Assembly: GCF_026262505.1 (NCBI RefSeq)
Contig: NC_067205.1
Coordinates: forward strand, 20,643,645 to 20,707,644
Length of the DNA: 64,000 nucleotides
Direction: 5' to 3'
Origin: Trichomonas vaginalis G3
Taxonomy: Eukaryota > Parabasalia > Trichomonadida > Trichomonadidae
The notes under the pieces are model-generated. The model saw only the letters and a program-made list of their open reading frames with translations. It had not been told where the DNA came from and searched no databases. The translations under genes were made by a program, and so were the position numbers. This document shows, piece by piece, positions 8,947 to 19,270 of this stretch (the stretch's first letter is position 1; every line of letters starts with the position of its first letter).

Positions 8947-11229
8947 TTAGATGTTTAATGAAGCCATTTCGTCAGATTCGCGTGTTTCATTGTTAGAATT
9001 ATTTGAGTGTGCTTCATCAATAAGTTTAGTGAAAACATTCTCAATAGTTGAAGATGTGCATGTGTAATACTTCAAAACGTGTTCTTCGTTCTTCAAAACA
9101 TTCAACTTTGTGAATAAATCTGCAATACTGATATCATTCGAAGGAACTGTGTAAATGATAGAGCTGTGATGTTTAATGAGTTGTTTAGCTGTTTTGATGT
9201 TATTATTGATGTATTCTTCAACAATATTGATTGTTGTTGAATCTCCATTTGTCAAGATCAAATCAAACTTCCACTCTTTACCGAATTTGTTAGACAAATA
9301 TGTTGGTGATCCAATAGTGTGGATACAGCCATCAATCATGATTGTGATCTCATCACAAAGACTCTCTGCTTCTTCAATGATATGTGTGCACAAGATAAAT
9401 GTTTTCGATCCTTTGTACATGTTGATAAGATGATGAACTTTTCGACGACTGATTGGATCGAGAACTGATGTAGGTTCATCCAAAACAATGATTTTTGATT
9501 CTAACATGAACGCGATTGCAACTGATAATTTCTGTTTCAAACCTGCTGATAACTCACTAACAACACGGTTCTTGTGTCTTGTCATGTCCAAACTGTTCAA
9601 TAAAAGATCAATGACACGTTCGCGTTCACTGTTTCGAATACAAAAGAAATGACAGAAGAATTTCATTGTTTGAATAATTGTCAATTCTTCTGCCAAATGT
9701 GTGACGAACTGTGGACAATATCCAATCATTTCATCACTGGAGATATCAATCGATCCACTCATCAAAGGTATTTGGTTCAGAAGGATATTCATCAATGTTG
9801 TTTTTCCTGCACCATTTGAACCCAACAAACCAAACAAACAACCATCCTTGATGCCAAGTGATACATTGTTAACTGCATTGATGTTTTTGCGTTTTGTATC
9901 TTTGTAAACTTTACAAACATCAACTAATCTGATCTTGTAATCACCTGGATGTGAATTTCTCACTTCTTCTTCCATGGCGATTGCTTCTTCTGATATCTTT
10001 TGACTCTCCTTAACTTGTATCATGTTTTCACTGATACTTTGTGACAATTTAATACTCATTCTCTTAATTCTCTTGTTCATGAGCTCCATAGGTGCCAAAA
10101 GAACAAACCATAGCACAAAGCAAACAAATGTATACATGTATTGTTCCTTCCTTGTGTATCCGAAATAATATAAATGAGTTAATATGGCAGAAGGAGCTGA
10201 AAAAGGGTATAAACATGGTATATCGAAGTAGTCCTTAAACAATACACCTTGTTCGTTCATCAAAAGCATACTATAAACTACAGAAATTGATACTCCAGCT
10301 ACAGCATAGCCAACAAAGGCCACAAACTTGGAAGAAACCATGTAGGCAAAGAAATATGATACTTCTACGTATAATGAATTGGCTATTATTATAGATAATA
10401 ATGATAAATAAGGATGATCACAAAAAAGTTCGAATTTCATGAACATAAACATCGCCCATGCAATTATTACACATGGAGTAGTTGCAATAAGGTCAGCAAT
10501 GTATGTTCCGGTCCAATAAGCCAGTAAATTTAATTGATATAACTCTAGATAAGTTCTTCTCATCGTATAAAGGTCGTCCATTGTGTAGAATAATGGGAAG
10601 ATGCCAATAATGATTAAGCAGACAATTAAAATAACCAATTTATTTTGATTATAATCGGAATCTTCAGCACTGACTTTATGATAGAAAATATGGGTGTCCC
10701 AATAAGTACTGTTTGTCTCGTACATGTAGATAGCCTTCTGTAATATCAATGAAGCTGAAGATTTTGGATAAAATTTTTCTTGGTAAACTGAATCTTCATG
10801 CATATAAGCTTTCGGATATCCGGCTCCATTTTTAGAGAAATTGAACGCAAAGAAAAGAGGATGTTCGGGATTTTTATCATTATAGTTTAAAAAAGACTCA
10901 TCATCGCTTAAATTTACTGAATTTGGTGTTATCCCTGTATCGTATTTAATAATATTTTTGACATTTTCTAAAATCTCTTTTGTATAATTTTGAATTTCGG
11001 GATCTTTTGTAAAAATAACGCCGAAGTTGATGGATTTTGTGTTCAATAGTTGAAACTGTGAATATCCGGTAACTGAATTATTGTGGCTCGTCAAAGCTAA
11101 GATAAGATCAATCAAATTTGAGAAAAAGACAAGAGCGATGGTCGAAGTAATTAAGTAAATTATATGGCGCCAATAAATTATTAATCTTCTGTATAAAATT
11201 GAGTAGGTAACTTCAAAAAACTTCCACAT
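8947..11229 (-). CDS. ABCA-type ABC half transporter
   Basis: A membrane ATPase of about 760 aa, probably moving lipids or other amphipathic compounds as in the ABCA family; the substrate cannot be told. Order: one N-terminal membrane helix, a hydrophilic non-cytoplasmic loop of about 150 residues, a cluster of five to six helices, then one nucleotide-binding domain. Walker A (GSNGAGKT) is near residue 470, the signature LSAGLKQKL follows, Walker B (IIVLDEPT) is near 580 and the H-loop is CTHIIEEAE. Start: the frame extends further upstream but only into an inserted element and has no earlier ATG. The first ATG (MWKFFEV) lies 21 nt after an Inr-like TCATTTTT. A truncated duplicate lies at 3210-4105. 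Confidence 0.85.
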   Translation of the reverse strand: MWKFFEVTYSILYRRLIIYWRHIIYLITSTIALVFFSNLIDLILALTSHNNSVTGYSQFQLLNTKSINFGVIFTKDPEIQNYTKEILENVKNIIKYDTGITPNSVNLSDDESFLNYNDKNPEHPLFFAFNFSKNGAGYPKAYMHEDSVYQEKFYPKSSASLILQKAIYMYETNSTYWDTHIFYHKVSAEDSDYNQNKLVILIVCLIIIGIFPLFYTMDDLYTMRRTYLELYQLNLLAYWTGTYIADLIATTPCVIIAWAMFMFMKFELFCDHPYLSLLSIIIANSLYVEVSYFFAYMVSSKFVAFVGYAVAGVSISVVYSMLLMNEQGVLFKDYFDIPCLYPFSAPSAILTHLYYFGYTRKEQYMYTFVCFVLWFVLLAPMELMNKRIKRMSIKLSQSISENMIQVKESQKISEEAIAMEEEVRNSHPGDYKIRLVDVCKVYKDTKRKNINAVNNVSLGIKDGCLFGLLGSNGAGKTTLMNILLNQIPLMSGSIDISSDEMIGYCPQFVTHLAEELTIIQTMKFFCHFFCIRNSERERVIDLLLNSLDMTRHKNRVVSELSAGLKQKLSVAIAFMLESKIIVLDEPTSVLDPISRRKVHHLINMYKGSKTFILCTHIIEEAESLCDEITIMIDGCIHTIGSPTYLSNKFGKEWKFDLILTNGDSTTINIVEEYINNNIKTAKQLIKHHSSIIYTVPSNDISIADLFTKLNVLKNEEHVLKYYTCTSSTIENVFTKLIDEAHSNNSNNETRESDEMASLNI

Positions 11230-11242
11230 TTCTTGTAGCAAG

Positions 11243-11254
11243 GAAAAAATGATC
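11243..11254 (-). promoter_or_regulatory. Inr-like transcription start element of the ABC gene
   Basis: Read on the minus strand it is GATCATTTTTTC, fitting the T. vaginalis initiator TCA(Y)(T/A). The A of TCA is 21 nt before the ATG, the usual close spacing in this organism. An element insertion begins only about 35 bp further upstream. Confidence 0.6.
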
Positions 11255-11288
11255 CAAATTCCCAGAAAAATAAATATTTTATTTAAGT

Positions 11289-12340
11289 AAGGGTTTCGTT
11301 TTGCGAAAAAAACGTACAATACGCAATTTCGCTAAAAAACATTTAGCTAGCAATTTCGACCTTTGACTCCACTCAAGACGTCACTTTTTTAATTTTGCGG
11401 TATCATATTTTTGGAAAATCTTTATGAATATTATATAAAAAGTCTCTTTAATATCTATATTTCATATTTTTATCGATTTTTAAAGTTTTTGCGAAAAGTA
11501 TTCAATTATTTTTGCTATTTGGTCGGGTAAATGTCAGATTTGTGACATTTTCTGATATGATATTCAGATTCTACGTTGATAATAATGCTTATAGAACCCT
11601 CTTGCTATTGTGTCAAAATTGCGAAACCGATAGCAAAAATATCTCGCAATATCAAAATTGAGATATTGAGTGAATTATGCATTATAGAGATTAAAAATCT
11701 GATTTGTGAAAACATCTCATCAGTTTCTAGCTAATTCAAAAATCTTTACTATCTTATTCGATTAAAATGAAAAGGGAATAGTTTCATTATGCTTTAAATG
11801 ACAGCCTTATAATATAATCATAGTTTTCGCTCAATATGCAGTATTTTTTTTCGAAATCTATGGTCAATATCCTAAATACTGATTGCTTTGCATTCATATC
11901 TCTTACATTTTCTATACCCACATCACTATTCATTGCTATTCCTATCTTTTTCATTTTTGTTTGTTTCTCATAATTTCTCAAAAAACATGATAACTTGATA
12001 TTTGTAAATATCATACTTTATAACGTAAATAAGAACTTGACCTATTAAGAAAAGCAGTAATGAAAAGAAAATCTGAAAATTCATAAAAATTACAAGTTTC
12101 TGATGACAATTAGCTTAATTAAACCAGGTACAAGATTATATAATTGTATTTTCTATCCAATTATCCATATAATATCTTATCCAGAAAAAATAACTTGATC
12201 AATACCAAATGATTTTTTAACTAGTAAATAAAGTATTTTCTTTACACACACATTGTATATCATAGTTTCTTTTTGGTTTCGCAAAACATCCAAAAACAAA
12301 TATGCTATAAAAGTGACAATTTTAGCAAAACGAAACCCTT
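11289..12340. mobile_element. terminal-inverted-repeat element upstream of the ABC gene, about 1.05 kb
   Basis: The ends are perfect 16-bp inverted repeats (AAGGGTTTCGTTTTGC and its complement). They are flanked by direct repeats of ATTTAAGT(A), 8-9 bp, which fits Mutator-like (MULE) insertions known in T. vaginalis. Inside, GCGAAA-type motifs recur near both ends (for example around 11310, 11500, 11620 and 12280). The only ORF is a 75-codon frame at 11787-12014 with no recognised domain. It is likely non-autonomous. A 9-bp duplication with one mismatch is the weak point of the MULE assignment. Confidence 0.6.
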
Positions 12341-12947
12341 AATTTAAGTATTATGAATTGCATAAAGATTAATATTTCAACTCAATTTCGGACTTCTTTT
12401 TACAAAATTTATTGCCTTTTAATAAAGGTCATGCATTTGTATACAATTCCTAGTAACAATTTGATGTTGAGTCATAAAATCGGAAATTGTGTGTATTTGT
12501 GGTTGAAAAACTGATTTTTTATGTAATTGTAAAAAAATTAACAAAATTTAATAAATTGAGATTCAAAATGACGACTTATCGAATTTTTCGACGAAAATTA
12601 GAAAAGTTTCAATCACATTCACCGAAAAACTTCAAAAAGAAAAAAATATTAAATTCATATTCCTTAGTAAAGTCTCTTATTCAAATTTTTGAAAGAGTTT
12701 CACTCAATATTGCAGCAAACTCACGATTAGGAGACTTCACATAGCAAGGTGAGTTTATAAATTCAGTTCAAAACACGATGCTGATTAATTATTTGATTAA
12801 TTTGCTCGAATATTTCATATAAACACTCAATAACAGCAATGAAAGTTATTAGAATATCAATCTTAGGAATGCATAATGAAAGAGAATATATTTTTGCTAG
12901 CATCATACTATTATTATTCCATTTTAGGAAAGAGATATTATGTAAAA
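12341..12947. other. A+T-rich intergenic region
   Basis: I see no convincing gene. A 58-codon frame starting with ATG at 12568 (MTTYRIFRRKLEKF) is Lys/Phe rich and unsupported. This is the ancestral DNA upstream of the ABC gene before the element at 11289 inserted. Confidence 0.5.
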
Positions 12948-13978
12948 TTAAAAGAAATTTAGATTGACAGCCAATAATGAAAATGCTGAACAAACTAATA
13001 GTTCTGATACTTTTGCATAACAAATATGAGCGATAGCTCTTTTATATTTTTTATTTGATGCTGGTATAGTATCACCTGGGCAATAAAAAGTTGAATAATG
13101 AGAAATATATGAGTCTAATGGTTCATTATGATCGGTATTGAGTGTTTGATCATTACTCACAGGTTCTTCAACATCATTTTCACCAAAGTAGCAATTTTCA
13201 ATAGTAGGTAAGATCGCAAACAAATATTTTCCAACATTTTCAATAAATGAACTGTTTAAAAATGTACATACACCATATGGATAAATTACAAATTGAGCAC
13301 TCTCAGTACATTCATTTTTTATAAAATTACATTTTGTATTAATATAGTACCCAATGTATGTAACTCCGGACTGATCTGTAGATGAAGTATTGAATGCTGT
13401 TGTGAAATTCAAAATTCCTTTTCTTGATGGATATTGAGTTGCAAATGCGGCTGTATTTATAATTTTGTGATAAGAAGTATTCATATTACTTATCTGGACA
13501 TCGCCGTAATTATGACAAAAAGGAGCTAAATATCCACTGCATTTTGATACTGAGCATTCAAATGCATAACTTTTTTGTTCACTCTCTTCAATCGTTACAA
13601 TGGAATATGCACATCCATATTTATCAGTTGAATCAACTGATGATTTGGAAAAACAAATATGAACTAAAACGCATTCGGAATTATTGATATTGATTGATCC
13701 ACCATTTTCTGTGGAACTATTGTTGTAAAATGTGCATGTATCAAATAATACTTTGCTATGAGAATGAATGTATACTGCTGTCTTTTGATAATGGCAGGTA
13801 AATACTGCATGATTAATGTAAAAATTACCATTTTCTGATATAGTTTCATTATGAGTCCTTTCATCAAAATCGACTGAATTATAGTAATTTGAGAAACTTT
13901 TTTGAAGTTTATGAAAAAATTGATTGATTTCTTTGTGCGAATATGCATTACTAAGTATCGATTCATGCTTATATAATT
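12948..13978 (-). pseudogene. surface-protein family member, 5'-truncated
   Basis: A long open frame homologous to the fragments at 881 and 5518: CTFYNNSSTENGGSI, YAFECSVSKC and NMNTSY align with their counterparts. At the end are DSYISHYSTFYCPGD, a short basic stretch and a hydrophobic segment (LLVCSAFSLLAV) that could be a membrane anchor. A TAG closes the frame upstream and no ATG is found in the first 150 codons, so the 5' end is missing. Divergence from the left copies shows it is an older paralogue, not part of the recent duplication. Confidence 0.5.
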
Positions 13979-14169
13979 GAGGCTATAAATACATATCTTA
14001 ATCACTCTTCCGAATGAGCAGAACTTCTAGAAAATGAAAATAATAAATGAAAAATAAATTTGACAAATAAAAAAAAAACGGTTACTTTTGAGATAACTTG
14101 TTTCTAGGTAATAAAATGACATGTTATGTAATCTGTGGTCAATAGGTGTACTAATTAAAATATGAATGT

Positions 14170-14175
14170 TATCTG
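14170..14175. repeat. target-site duplication of outer Maverick, left (TATCTG)
   Basis: TATCTG directly precedes an A10 run and the inverted repeat. The same hexamer directly follows the T run at the other end (57852-57857). Six bp is the Maverick/Polinton target length. Confidence 0.85.
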
Positions 14176-14227
14176 AAAAAAAAAAGGTAGTGGGGCTTCC
14201 AGGCACTTCGTGCCCTCTAGCCCCGAA
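14176..14227. repeat. outer Maverick left terminal inverted repeat with nested hairpin
   Basis: After A10 and GGTAGT comes GGGGCT, then GGCAC-TTC-GTGCC, then AGCCCC. This gives an outer stem GGGGCT/AGCCCC and an inner stem GGCAC/GTGCC. The right end (57798-57851) has the same outer stem but a different inner stem. Confidence 0.8.
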
Positions 14228-14265
14228 GATGTTTAGTATAAATGAAGTTTTTATTCGGAAAATTG

Positions 14266-14355
14266 TTAGTCTTCTGGTGTGAATTCGGAGGACTCTTCTT
14301 CTTCCTCCATTGCTTCTGGGAAGAAGCCTTCTTCTGGGTCGAAAACATTATATAA
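14266..14355 (-). CDS. short acidic coding remnant
   Basis: The minus strand reads VKSDTLYNVFDPEEGFFPEA, then EEEEESSEFTPED and a stop. The composition looks protein-like but no ATG lies in frame upstream, because stops close the frame. An overlapping frame opens with ATG (MFSTQKKAS) and gives a basic 39-residue peptide instead. Either a frameshifted small gene of the outer element or the C-terminal remnant of one. Confidence 0.3.
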   Translation of the reverse strand, partial: LYNVFDPEEGFFPEAMEEEEESSEFTPED

Positions 14356-14445
14356 TGTGTCGCTTTTCACAAATTATATATGTTTTCATGTTTTGTCACT
14401 TTTCTGTCACTTTTCGGGTAAAAACATTTTTATTATTATATATAA

Positions 14446-14756
14446 ATGAATTTTACAAAACCACCGTTACCATTCTTTGGAAATAAGAGTAGATGTAAAG
14501 ATATTATATTGAGAGAACTTAAGAAACTACCGAATGGTCTAACATTTGTAGATTGTTCGGTGGAAGTTTCTATATATCCCATTTGTGCATACAATATTCC
14601 CAGACTCAAAGATTATATGCAATGACTTCGACAACTATATGGACCGTCTCAAACATATTCCAGACACAAACAATATATTGAAAGAGTTAAAAGAAAAGAT
14701 ACCTATAGGTAAGATGGAACGTATACCATTAGATAACAAAAATATTGTGAGAGAGG
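14446..14756 (+). pseudogene. D12-class DNA adenine methyltransferase, 5' part
   Basis: N6-adenine DNA methyltransferase of the Dam/D12 type, which transfers a methyl group from S-adenosylmethionine to adenine in DNA. It begins MNFTKPPLPFFGNKSR, a typical N-terminal motif (PFFGNK). The SAM-binding motif DCFGGSF is present across a one-base loss, and a second one-base loss follows. The gene is then interrupted by the inner Maverick and resumes at 33222. Maverick-borne adenine methyltransferases and abundant 6mA are reported for T. vaginalis, so the family fits the host. Confidence 0.78.
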
Positions 14757-15444
14757 AGTTAGTATACAAGTCTTGGGTATTGTGGCACTGCGTTCCACCT
14801 TACCCAATACTTGTGAATTTGACACTTTACAAAACCGTTAACGTATATTTTACAACATGAACGCAAAAACTAATTTAACCTTAAATATTTACAAAGCCGC
14901 CAACCACTTCACTAACGAACTCACTAATGTAAAAAATAAACGTTCTCACTATCGTTCTCACTAACAACTTCACTAATGTTCTCATAAATTTTTCCTAATA
15001 TCTTCATCATCAGTGTTAACCCTATTGTAGTCATACTTGAAGCCATAAACTTTCTCTAACTTCTTAACGTACAATTTACATAACTTACCTTCGTCATCGT
15101 ATGGTTTAATGATATAACTATTTCATCTTTATACACAGTCAATGAAAAGTCAACTGGTCTCGGATGTATTTGAAAGAACATGTTATGCTCAGGAAGGAAG
15201 AATAAATGTTTAAATGTATGTTGTTATACTGTGGAATTCGAATGAGTTGCTTTTGTCTGTGTCATTTACATCCAAATAAAAATTTTCAGTAAAAATAAAA
15301 AATAAACTTAAAATTAATGATATCACCACCCTCACACGTATGAAAACATAGCACAAAAATAATGTTTATGTTAGAATGTTAGATCTAACACGTTTTCTAA
15401 CCTCATTTCTAACCTGTTGAATTCATTGCTTTATAACTCTCTTC
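14757..15444. repeat. inner Maverick left terminal inverted repeat
   Basis: It pairs with 32533-33216. It includes a small gene (degenerate here, intact at the other end), a palindrome GTTAGATCTAAC near 15381, and short TTAGTGA-type repeats next to the terminus. Several one-base differences from the right repeat. Confidence 0.88.
14993..15272 (-). pseudogene. terminal-repeat-encoded small protein, broken copy
   Basis: Same gene as 32707-32991 (95 percent or more identical DNA), but with several one-base indels that break the frame, including around 15040, 15117 and 15190. It lies wholly within the left terminal repeat. Confidence 0.6.
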
Positions 15445-15950
15445 CTTGGTTTCTTCTTTTAGTTGCTTTCTTCACGTCTGTCTCCAACTTGACTGTCTTT
15501 CTTCTTCGTCCGTAATGATACAGTTACTTCCACCAGTCAATGGGTCAAATGGTCTTTCGTAAGGATTTCCATACATTCCATAGGGACCATACGGAAGAAC
15601 TACTGGTGGAGAAGAAACATTTTCTTAGTTCCATCGAATCTATTTAAATGCATTGTTTCACCTTTCATCTGGTCATTAAAGTCTTTTGCGTGTTTTGCAA
15701 ACTCATCGTCCTTTCCTAAAGCATTTTCTGACTCAGTCGCAACCAAATTGGATGCTTTATTTATGAGCCCTATTTTATTTAATCTTAACTTCTTTGCAAC
15801 CCAGCCTCCAATCTTCCCTTTATTTGCATCTAATGTCTTCGAAACCCTTCCTCCACTCATTTTATTTACTGCGTCATAAGCCCCAGGTGCTTTTGCTCCA
15901 AATGCTAATGCTTTTGTTCCCATTGCGCCTAAAGCTGTCCAAGCTACCAT
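15424..15950 (-). CDS. putative small virion protein, amphipathic N-terminus
   Basis: Begins MVAWTALGAMGTKALAFGAK, an Ala/Gly-rich amphipathic segment, then a basic middle. A frameshift near 15610 is followed by a Pro/Tyr/Gly-rich tail (LPYGPYGMYGNP) that runs into the terminal repeat. The start ATG overlaps the stop of the upstream minus-strand gene (TAAATG). The layout resembles the outer-element protein at 37941. No family is recognised. A role in the particle is inference from composition and neighbours. Confidence 0.45.
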
Positions 15951-17028
15951 TTACACCATATTAAAATCATCTCTCTTCAATATTATCTCATAAAAGTTCT
16001 CGTTACTGGAGAAAGTCAATGAAACATAAACATTCTCATTCATAAACTTCTTTCTTATCTCATCTATACGCTTCAAAATGTCTGAACAATTGCTAACATC
16101 TTCTACAACAGTTATTTCATCATGAACGACTTTAAGAACAAGCTCATTTAATATGCTATTAAAATCATCTCAATAATGAGTCCATCCTTTCCATCTTTAG
16201 GTAGCACAACATCTTTCATTGAAGAAGGTTCGACAAGTCTTATGTTAAACTTACTGACAAAGTTTGTTATACTATAATGCTTCGGTGGCGAATACATGTA
16301 GTTTGAAAGACATAATATAGATTCTTCAGCAAATTCACTTATACTGGATTTTATAACAATGTTCTCACGAGACAAATACCACAATTGACAATCTTGTAAG
16401 CAATCCTGCTGAACCTTCTACTGTAAACGTCGATGGTAACATTCCACGAAGGTCATCTATTGACATCTTTGAGTCACTGAATTTAAATATTTTCTTAAAG
16501 CAATCGTCATTATCTAACCATGCAATAGCTTTGAAGTTTTCATTCGAATATACATCTGCTTCATTAAATGTAAAACCTGACTTCTTTGCAGAGACGACTT
16601 TAAAATCTATTGCATTTGTTTCAAAATTATATACTATGGTAACTTCTGAAGGTAATGGATGTCCTTCCGCAGTCAGTTGTTCTCTCACTACCGTTTGAAG
16701 CTTTGTGTTAAAAACTTTCATGTCATCTCCTGTGTCTAGGTTCACATACACAGCAACAGGAAAACTATCTTGCTTCTTTGTTTCATCATTATACCTCAAA
16801 ACATTAAAGTTCTTCAATAATATTGTTCTTCCCTGCTGGAATACTTCTAACTTGTCTTATTTCAATAGCTTTCTCACCTCCTACATACTCTACCCAGTGT
16901 CTTGGATATTCATAAGTATACTGACTTTCTTGAATTTTGGTAGGTTTCATCATAACGTGTTCATAGTATATCTTTATACTCTTGTCAGTTAGACTCGGTG
17001 CTATGTTCTGAATATTTCTGACTTGCAT
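15951..17028 (-). pseudogene. putative virion protein of a four-member Maverick family (frameshifted)
   Basis: About 355 codons over at least three frame segments, with breaks near 16800, 16370 and 16150. The N-terminal part has the family pattern YEYPRHWVEYVGGEKAIEIR, comparable with FDYPLRWL...KAIGFRR in the outer-element members at 34531 and 41448. A KDGKDGLIIEM-type segment also occurs near the C-terminus of 28552-29409. Divergent from the packaging ATPase with 16 bp between ATGs. The function is unknown; a capsid-associated role is inference from its place among virion genes. Confidence 0.45.
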
Positions 17029-17044
17029 TTTTAATGAAGATAAA
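17029..17044. promoter_or_regulatory. 16-bp bidirectional start region with TTTTTA box
   Basis: Both start codons are separated by only 16 bp. Reading right gives TTTTTAATGAAGATAAAATG; reading left gives TTTTATCTTCATTAAAAATG. Each direction thus has a T-run plus A box directly before its ATG. Confidence 0.5.
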
Positions 17045-17931
17045 ATGAAGCATTTAATACATGACGTAGATGAAGACATGAATGAAAGCAGTGAAAAGCT
17101 CAACAGTTCTCTCATTCTTCCTTTCAGTAAGGACTATGAGTTCTGTTCAAATGGTGTGTATTTCTATTGTGGAAAGATGGGTTCAGGTAAGACATTTAAC
17201 CTCATTCGTCATATACTCATAACAGAGCGTTTAGGAAACGACTCTTACTATGACCAAATCATTATATCAGCAACTTCAGACTCTATGGATTCAACAGCGA
17301 AAACATTTATGTCAAAAGTTCAAGCCTCTGTCGTTAAAGTTCCAGATAGCGAACTCATTGAATTTCTTCAACGTTACATTCGACGTAAGAGAAAATATTA
17401 TGCTATTGTAGAGTTCATACAGTCAGGAATGCAAAAGACTTCAGAAGAGATGGAAAGAATTATTGACAAACACCACTTACGTCAATACTCAGGAGTTTAC
17501 GATATGAAACGACTGACAAACTACATTCTATCAAAACTTTCAAAATACCCCTTCAAAAAGTATCCTTCAAATACTCTGCTCGTTTGTGACGACTTCGCCG
17601 GAAAAGGTTTAGTGTCAAAGCCTGACTCACCATTAGCTAACATCATAACTAAAGTCAGACATTACCATTTAACTGTAGCAATATTATGCAAACATGGCGT
17701 TTCCTTGCTTTAAACATAAAACGTCTCATAACTGACTTCGTTATCTTTCAAGGTTTCTCACGTTATGATATTGAACTCATTTGGAAACAGTCAGGTATAA
17801 CATTACTTTTGAAGAAATTTGGGGAAGCATATAAGTCTCTCATCTCGCCTCGTTCATACCTTGAGATTCATATCATGACTAATACCATTAAAGTCAAAAA
17901 TATTCCATGGGAACGACCAACATTGTTTTAA
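17045..17931 (+). pseudogene. Maverick DNA-packaging ATPase (FtsK/HerA type), one frameshift
   Basis: A P-loop ATPase expected to drive DNA into the capsid. Walker A is CGKMGSGKTFN near residue 45; Walker B is NTLLVCDDFAG near residue 180. A one-base shift near 17690 separates the last 80 residues. These hold the conserved C-terminal helix region (GFSRYDIELIWKQSG) and EIHI, matching the outer-element ATPase in the same place. Total about 295 aa, within the usual range for Polinton ATPases. It is convergent with the next gene, overlapping by 4 nt. Confidence 0.85.
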
Positions 17932-18322
17932 AGCTTAACCTTCAAATGACTGATGGTAAACAAATTCCATGCATCTCTGTCGCCATTTCTGTTAATATTT
18001 TTGCTGTCATTCATATCATCCACTTCCCCATCCGTTAACTTTTGAGGATATGCGTTAGAATAGCTGTTCTTAAATGAAGGCTTTTCACCTTTGAGAGCAT
18101 AAACTCTATAATACTTTCTGCATACTTTATGTTTGAACCTCCTGAGCCATCATTGACATAAATTTTTATAGGTTTCCACCCTTTGTTCATATTCCTGCTT
18201 CTTCCCTTTGCTCTTTTGTTCAGTAGTTCTACATCTTTATACACAACACCTGTCTCGGTGAATTCAACAATATTTTCATTCGTTAGCTTTACATTCAAAC
18301 CCTTGTCGAGTATATTGTTCAT
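17928..18322 (-). CDS. hypothetical Maverick protein, about 130 aa, one frameshift
   Basis: Starts MNNILDKGLNVKLTNENIVE. A shift near 18115 is needed to reach the tail ending LFTISHLKVKL. Basic middle (LLNKRAKGRSRNMNKGWKPI), then a Gly-Ser turn. Not recognised. It is placed between the ATPase and a capsid-region gene. Confidence 0.45.
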
Positions 18323-18355
18323 TCATACATATAAAAGGTTTTTATTCTATATGAA

Positions 18356-19005
18356 ATGAGAAGCAAATCCATCTTAGCTGGTGCCGTTAATGTTCCAATT
18401 GAACCAACATCAAATGTTGACTCACGAACGACAAACAATATTGTCATAAAGAACTATAGTTCAGAGTGTTTGAAAGAAAAAGAACCAGAACTTAAGTCGG
18501 GAGGGCTCAAAGAGCCCATCTTGGCGCATGCGCCGTGAATTTAAACTCAGCTTCAAACGCTAACGCTACATCAGATGTTAAGTTAGAGTATCCACCACTG
18601 GCACAAATTCTTTCAAGAGAAGCCAACGACAACCCTTACACAAATGTTCAAACAAATCCTTCAGATAACGTAGACCATTACCTTCTTCAGTTATACCAAA
18701 CAATTTTACTCAAAGACGATAAGAAGCTTTTGACAAATCTTATAAGCAAGAACCAAATAATTCTAACAAAGGAGGACCTTGAAAATGTTATCTCACGAAT
18801 AACAGGGAAACAATGTGTCATTGACTATCTCGACCCTGAAATCGAATGCTGTGGTCAAACGCCACCATTCATGAAAATAGGTAACATCCGCATCATTGAA
18901 ACACCAGGAACTACAGGAGTTGAGTTTAAGTATAAATATTCGAACGAGTATACAAAACTTTCAACAGAATATAAACTTTGCTTGAAATATGTTTTAGTAA
19001 ATTAA
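18356..19005 (+). CDS. hypothetical Maverick protein with ECCG motif, one in-frame break
   Basis: The N-terminal part is low-complexity (Ser/Asn/Glu). A TGA near 18536, next to a GC-rich run, divides it from the rest, which ends in a beta-rich domain around EIECCGQTPPF and LKYVLVN. The outer element has the same pair as two genes, 50514-50819 and 50239-50514, with DISCCGVSY and a matching end (SLKFIC). In both elements it neighbours the probable minor capsid gene. The family is shared but not identified. Confidence 0.5.
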
Positions 19006-19020
19006 AGCAATTTGTAATAT

Positions 19021-19270
19021 CTATCCAAAAACTTCTTCAACAGTATCGAACTCATCTTCATAATGCAAACCTAATTATTGACTTGGTGCAGTTTTCACTA
19101 ACACAATATAGCGCTTTGCGCTCGGCGCCTTTGACGCCTTTTTCTGTTCTCTTGACTGACATAACTAACTCATTTGTTTCATCAAACAGCAACAACCAAA
19201 GTTCATGACCTAATACATAACATTCATACTTTATATTTTTAGCTCTGAGTTCTCTTGTAAGCTGTTGCAT
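19021..19270 (-). CDS. small hypothetical protein, frameshifted
   Basis: Begins MQQLTRELRAKNIKYECYVL. A shift near 19085 leads to an acidic tail (HYEDEFDTVEEVF). The start overlaps the end of the minor capsid gene by about 40 nt, so the two are probably co-transcribed. Nothing recognised. Confidence 0.4.

Larger units (their letters stand above)
4647..9845. repeat. tandem segmental duplication, right copy
   Basis: The counterpart of 1-4105. It differs by the hairpin-array element (7684-8780), single-base losses in homopolymers (for example a seven-to-six A change in the surface-protein fragment) and a six-base gain near 7370. Beyond 9845 the ABC gene continues to its full length here, so this is the copy joined to ancestral sequence on its right. 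Confidence 0.9.
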
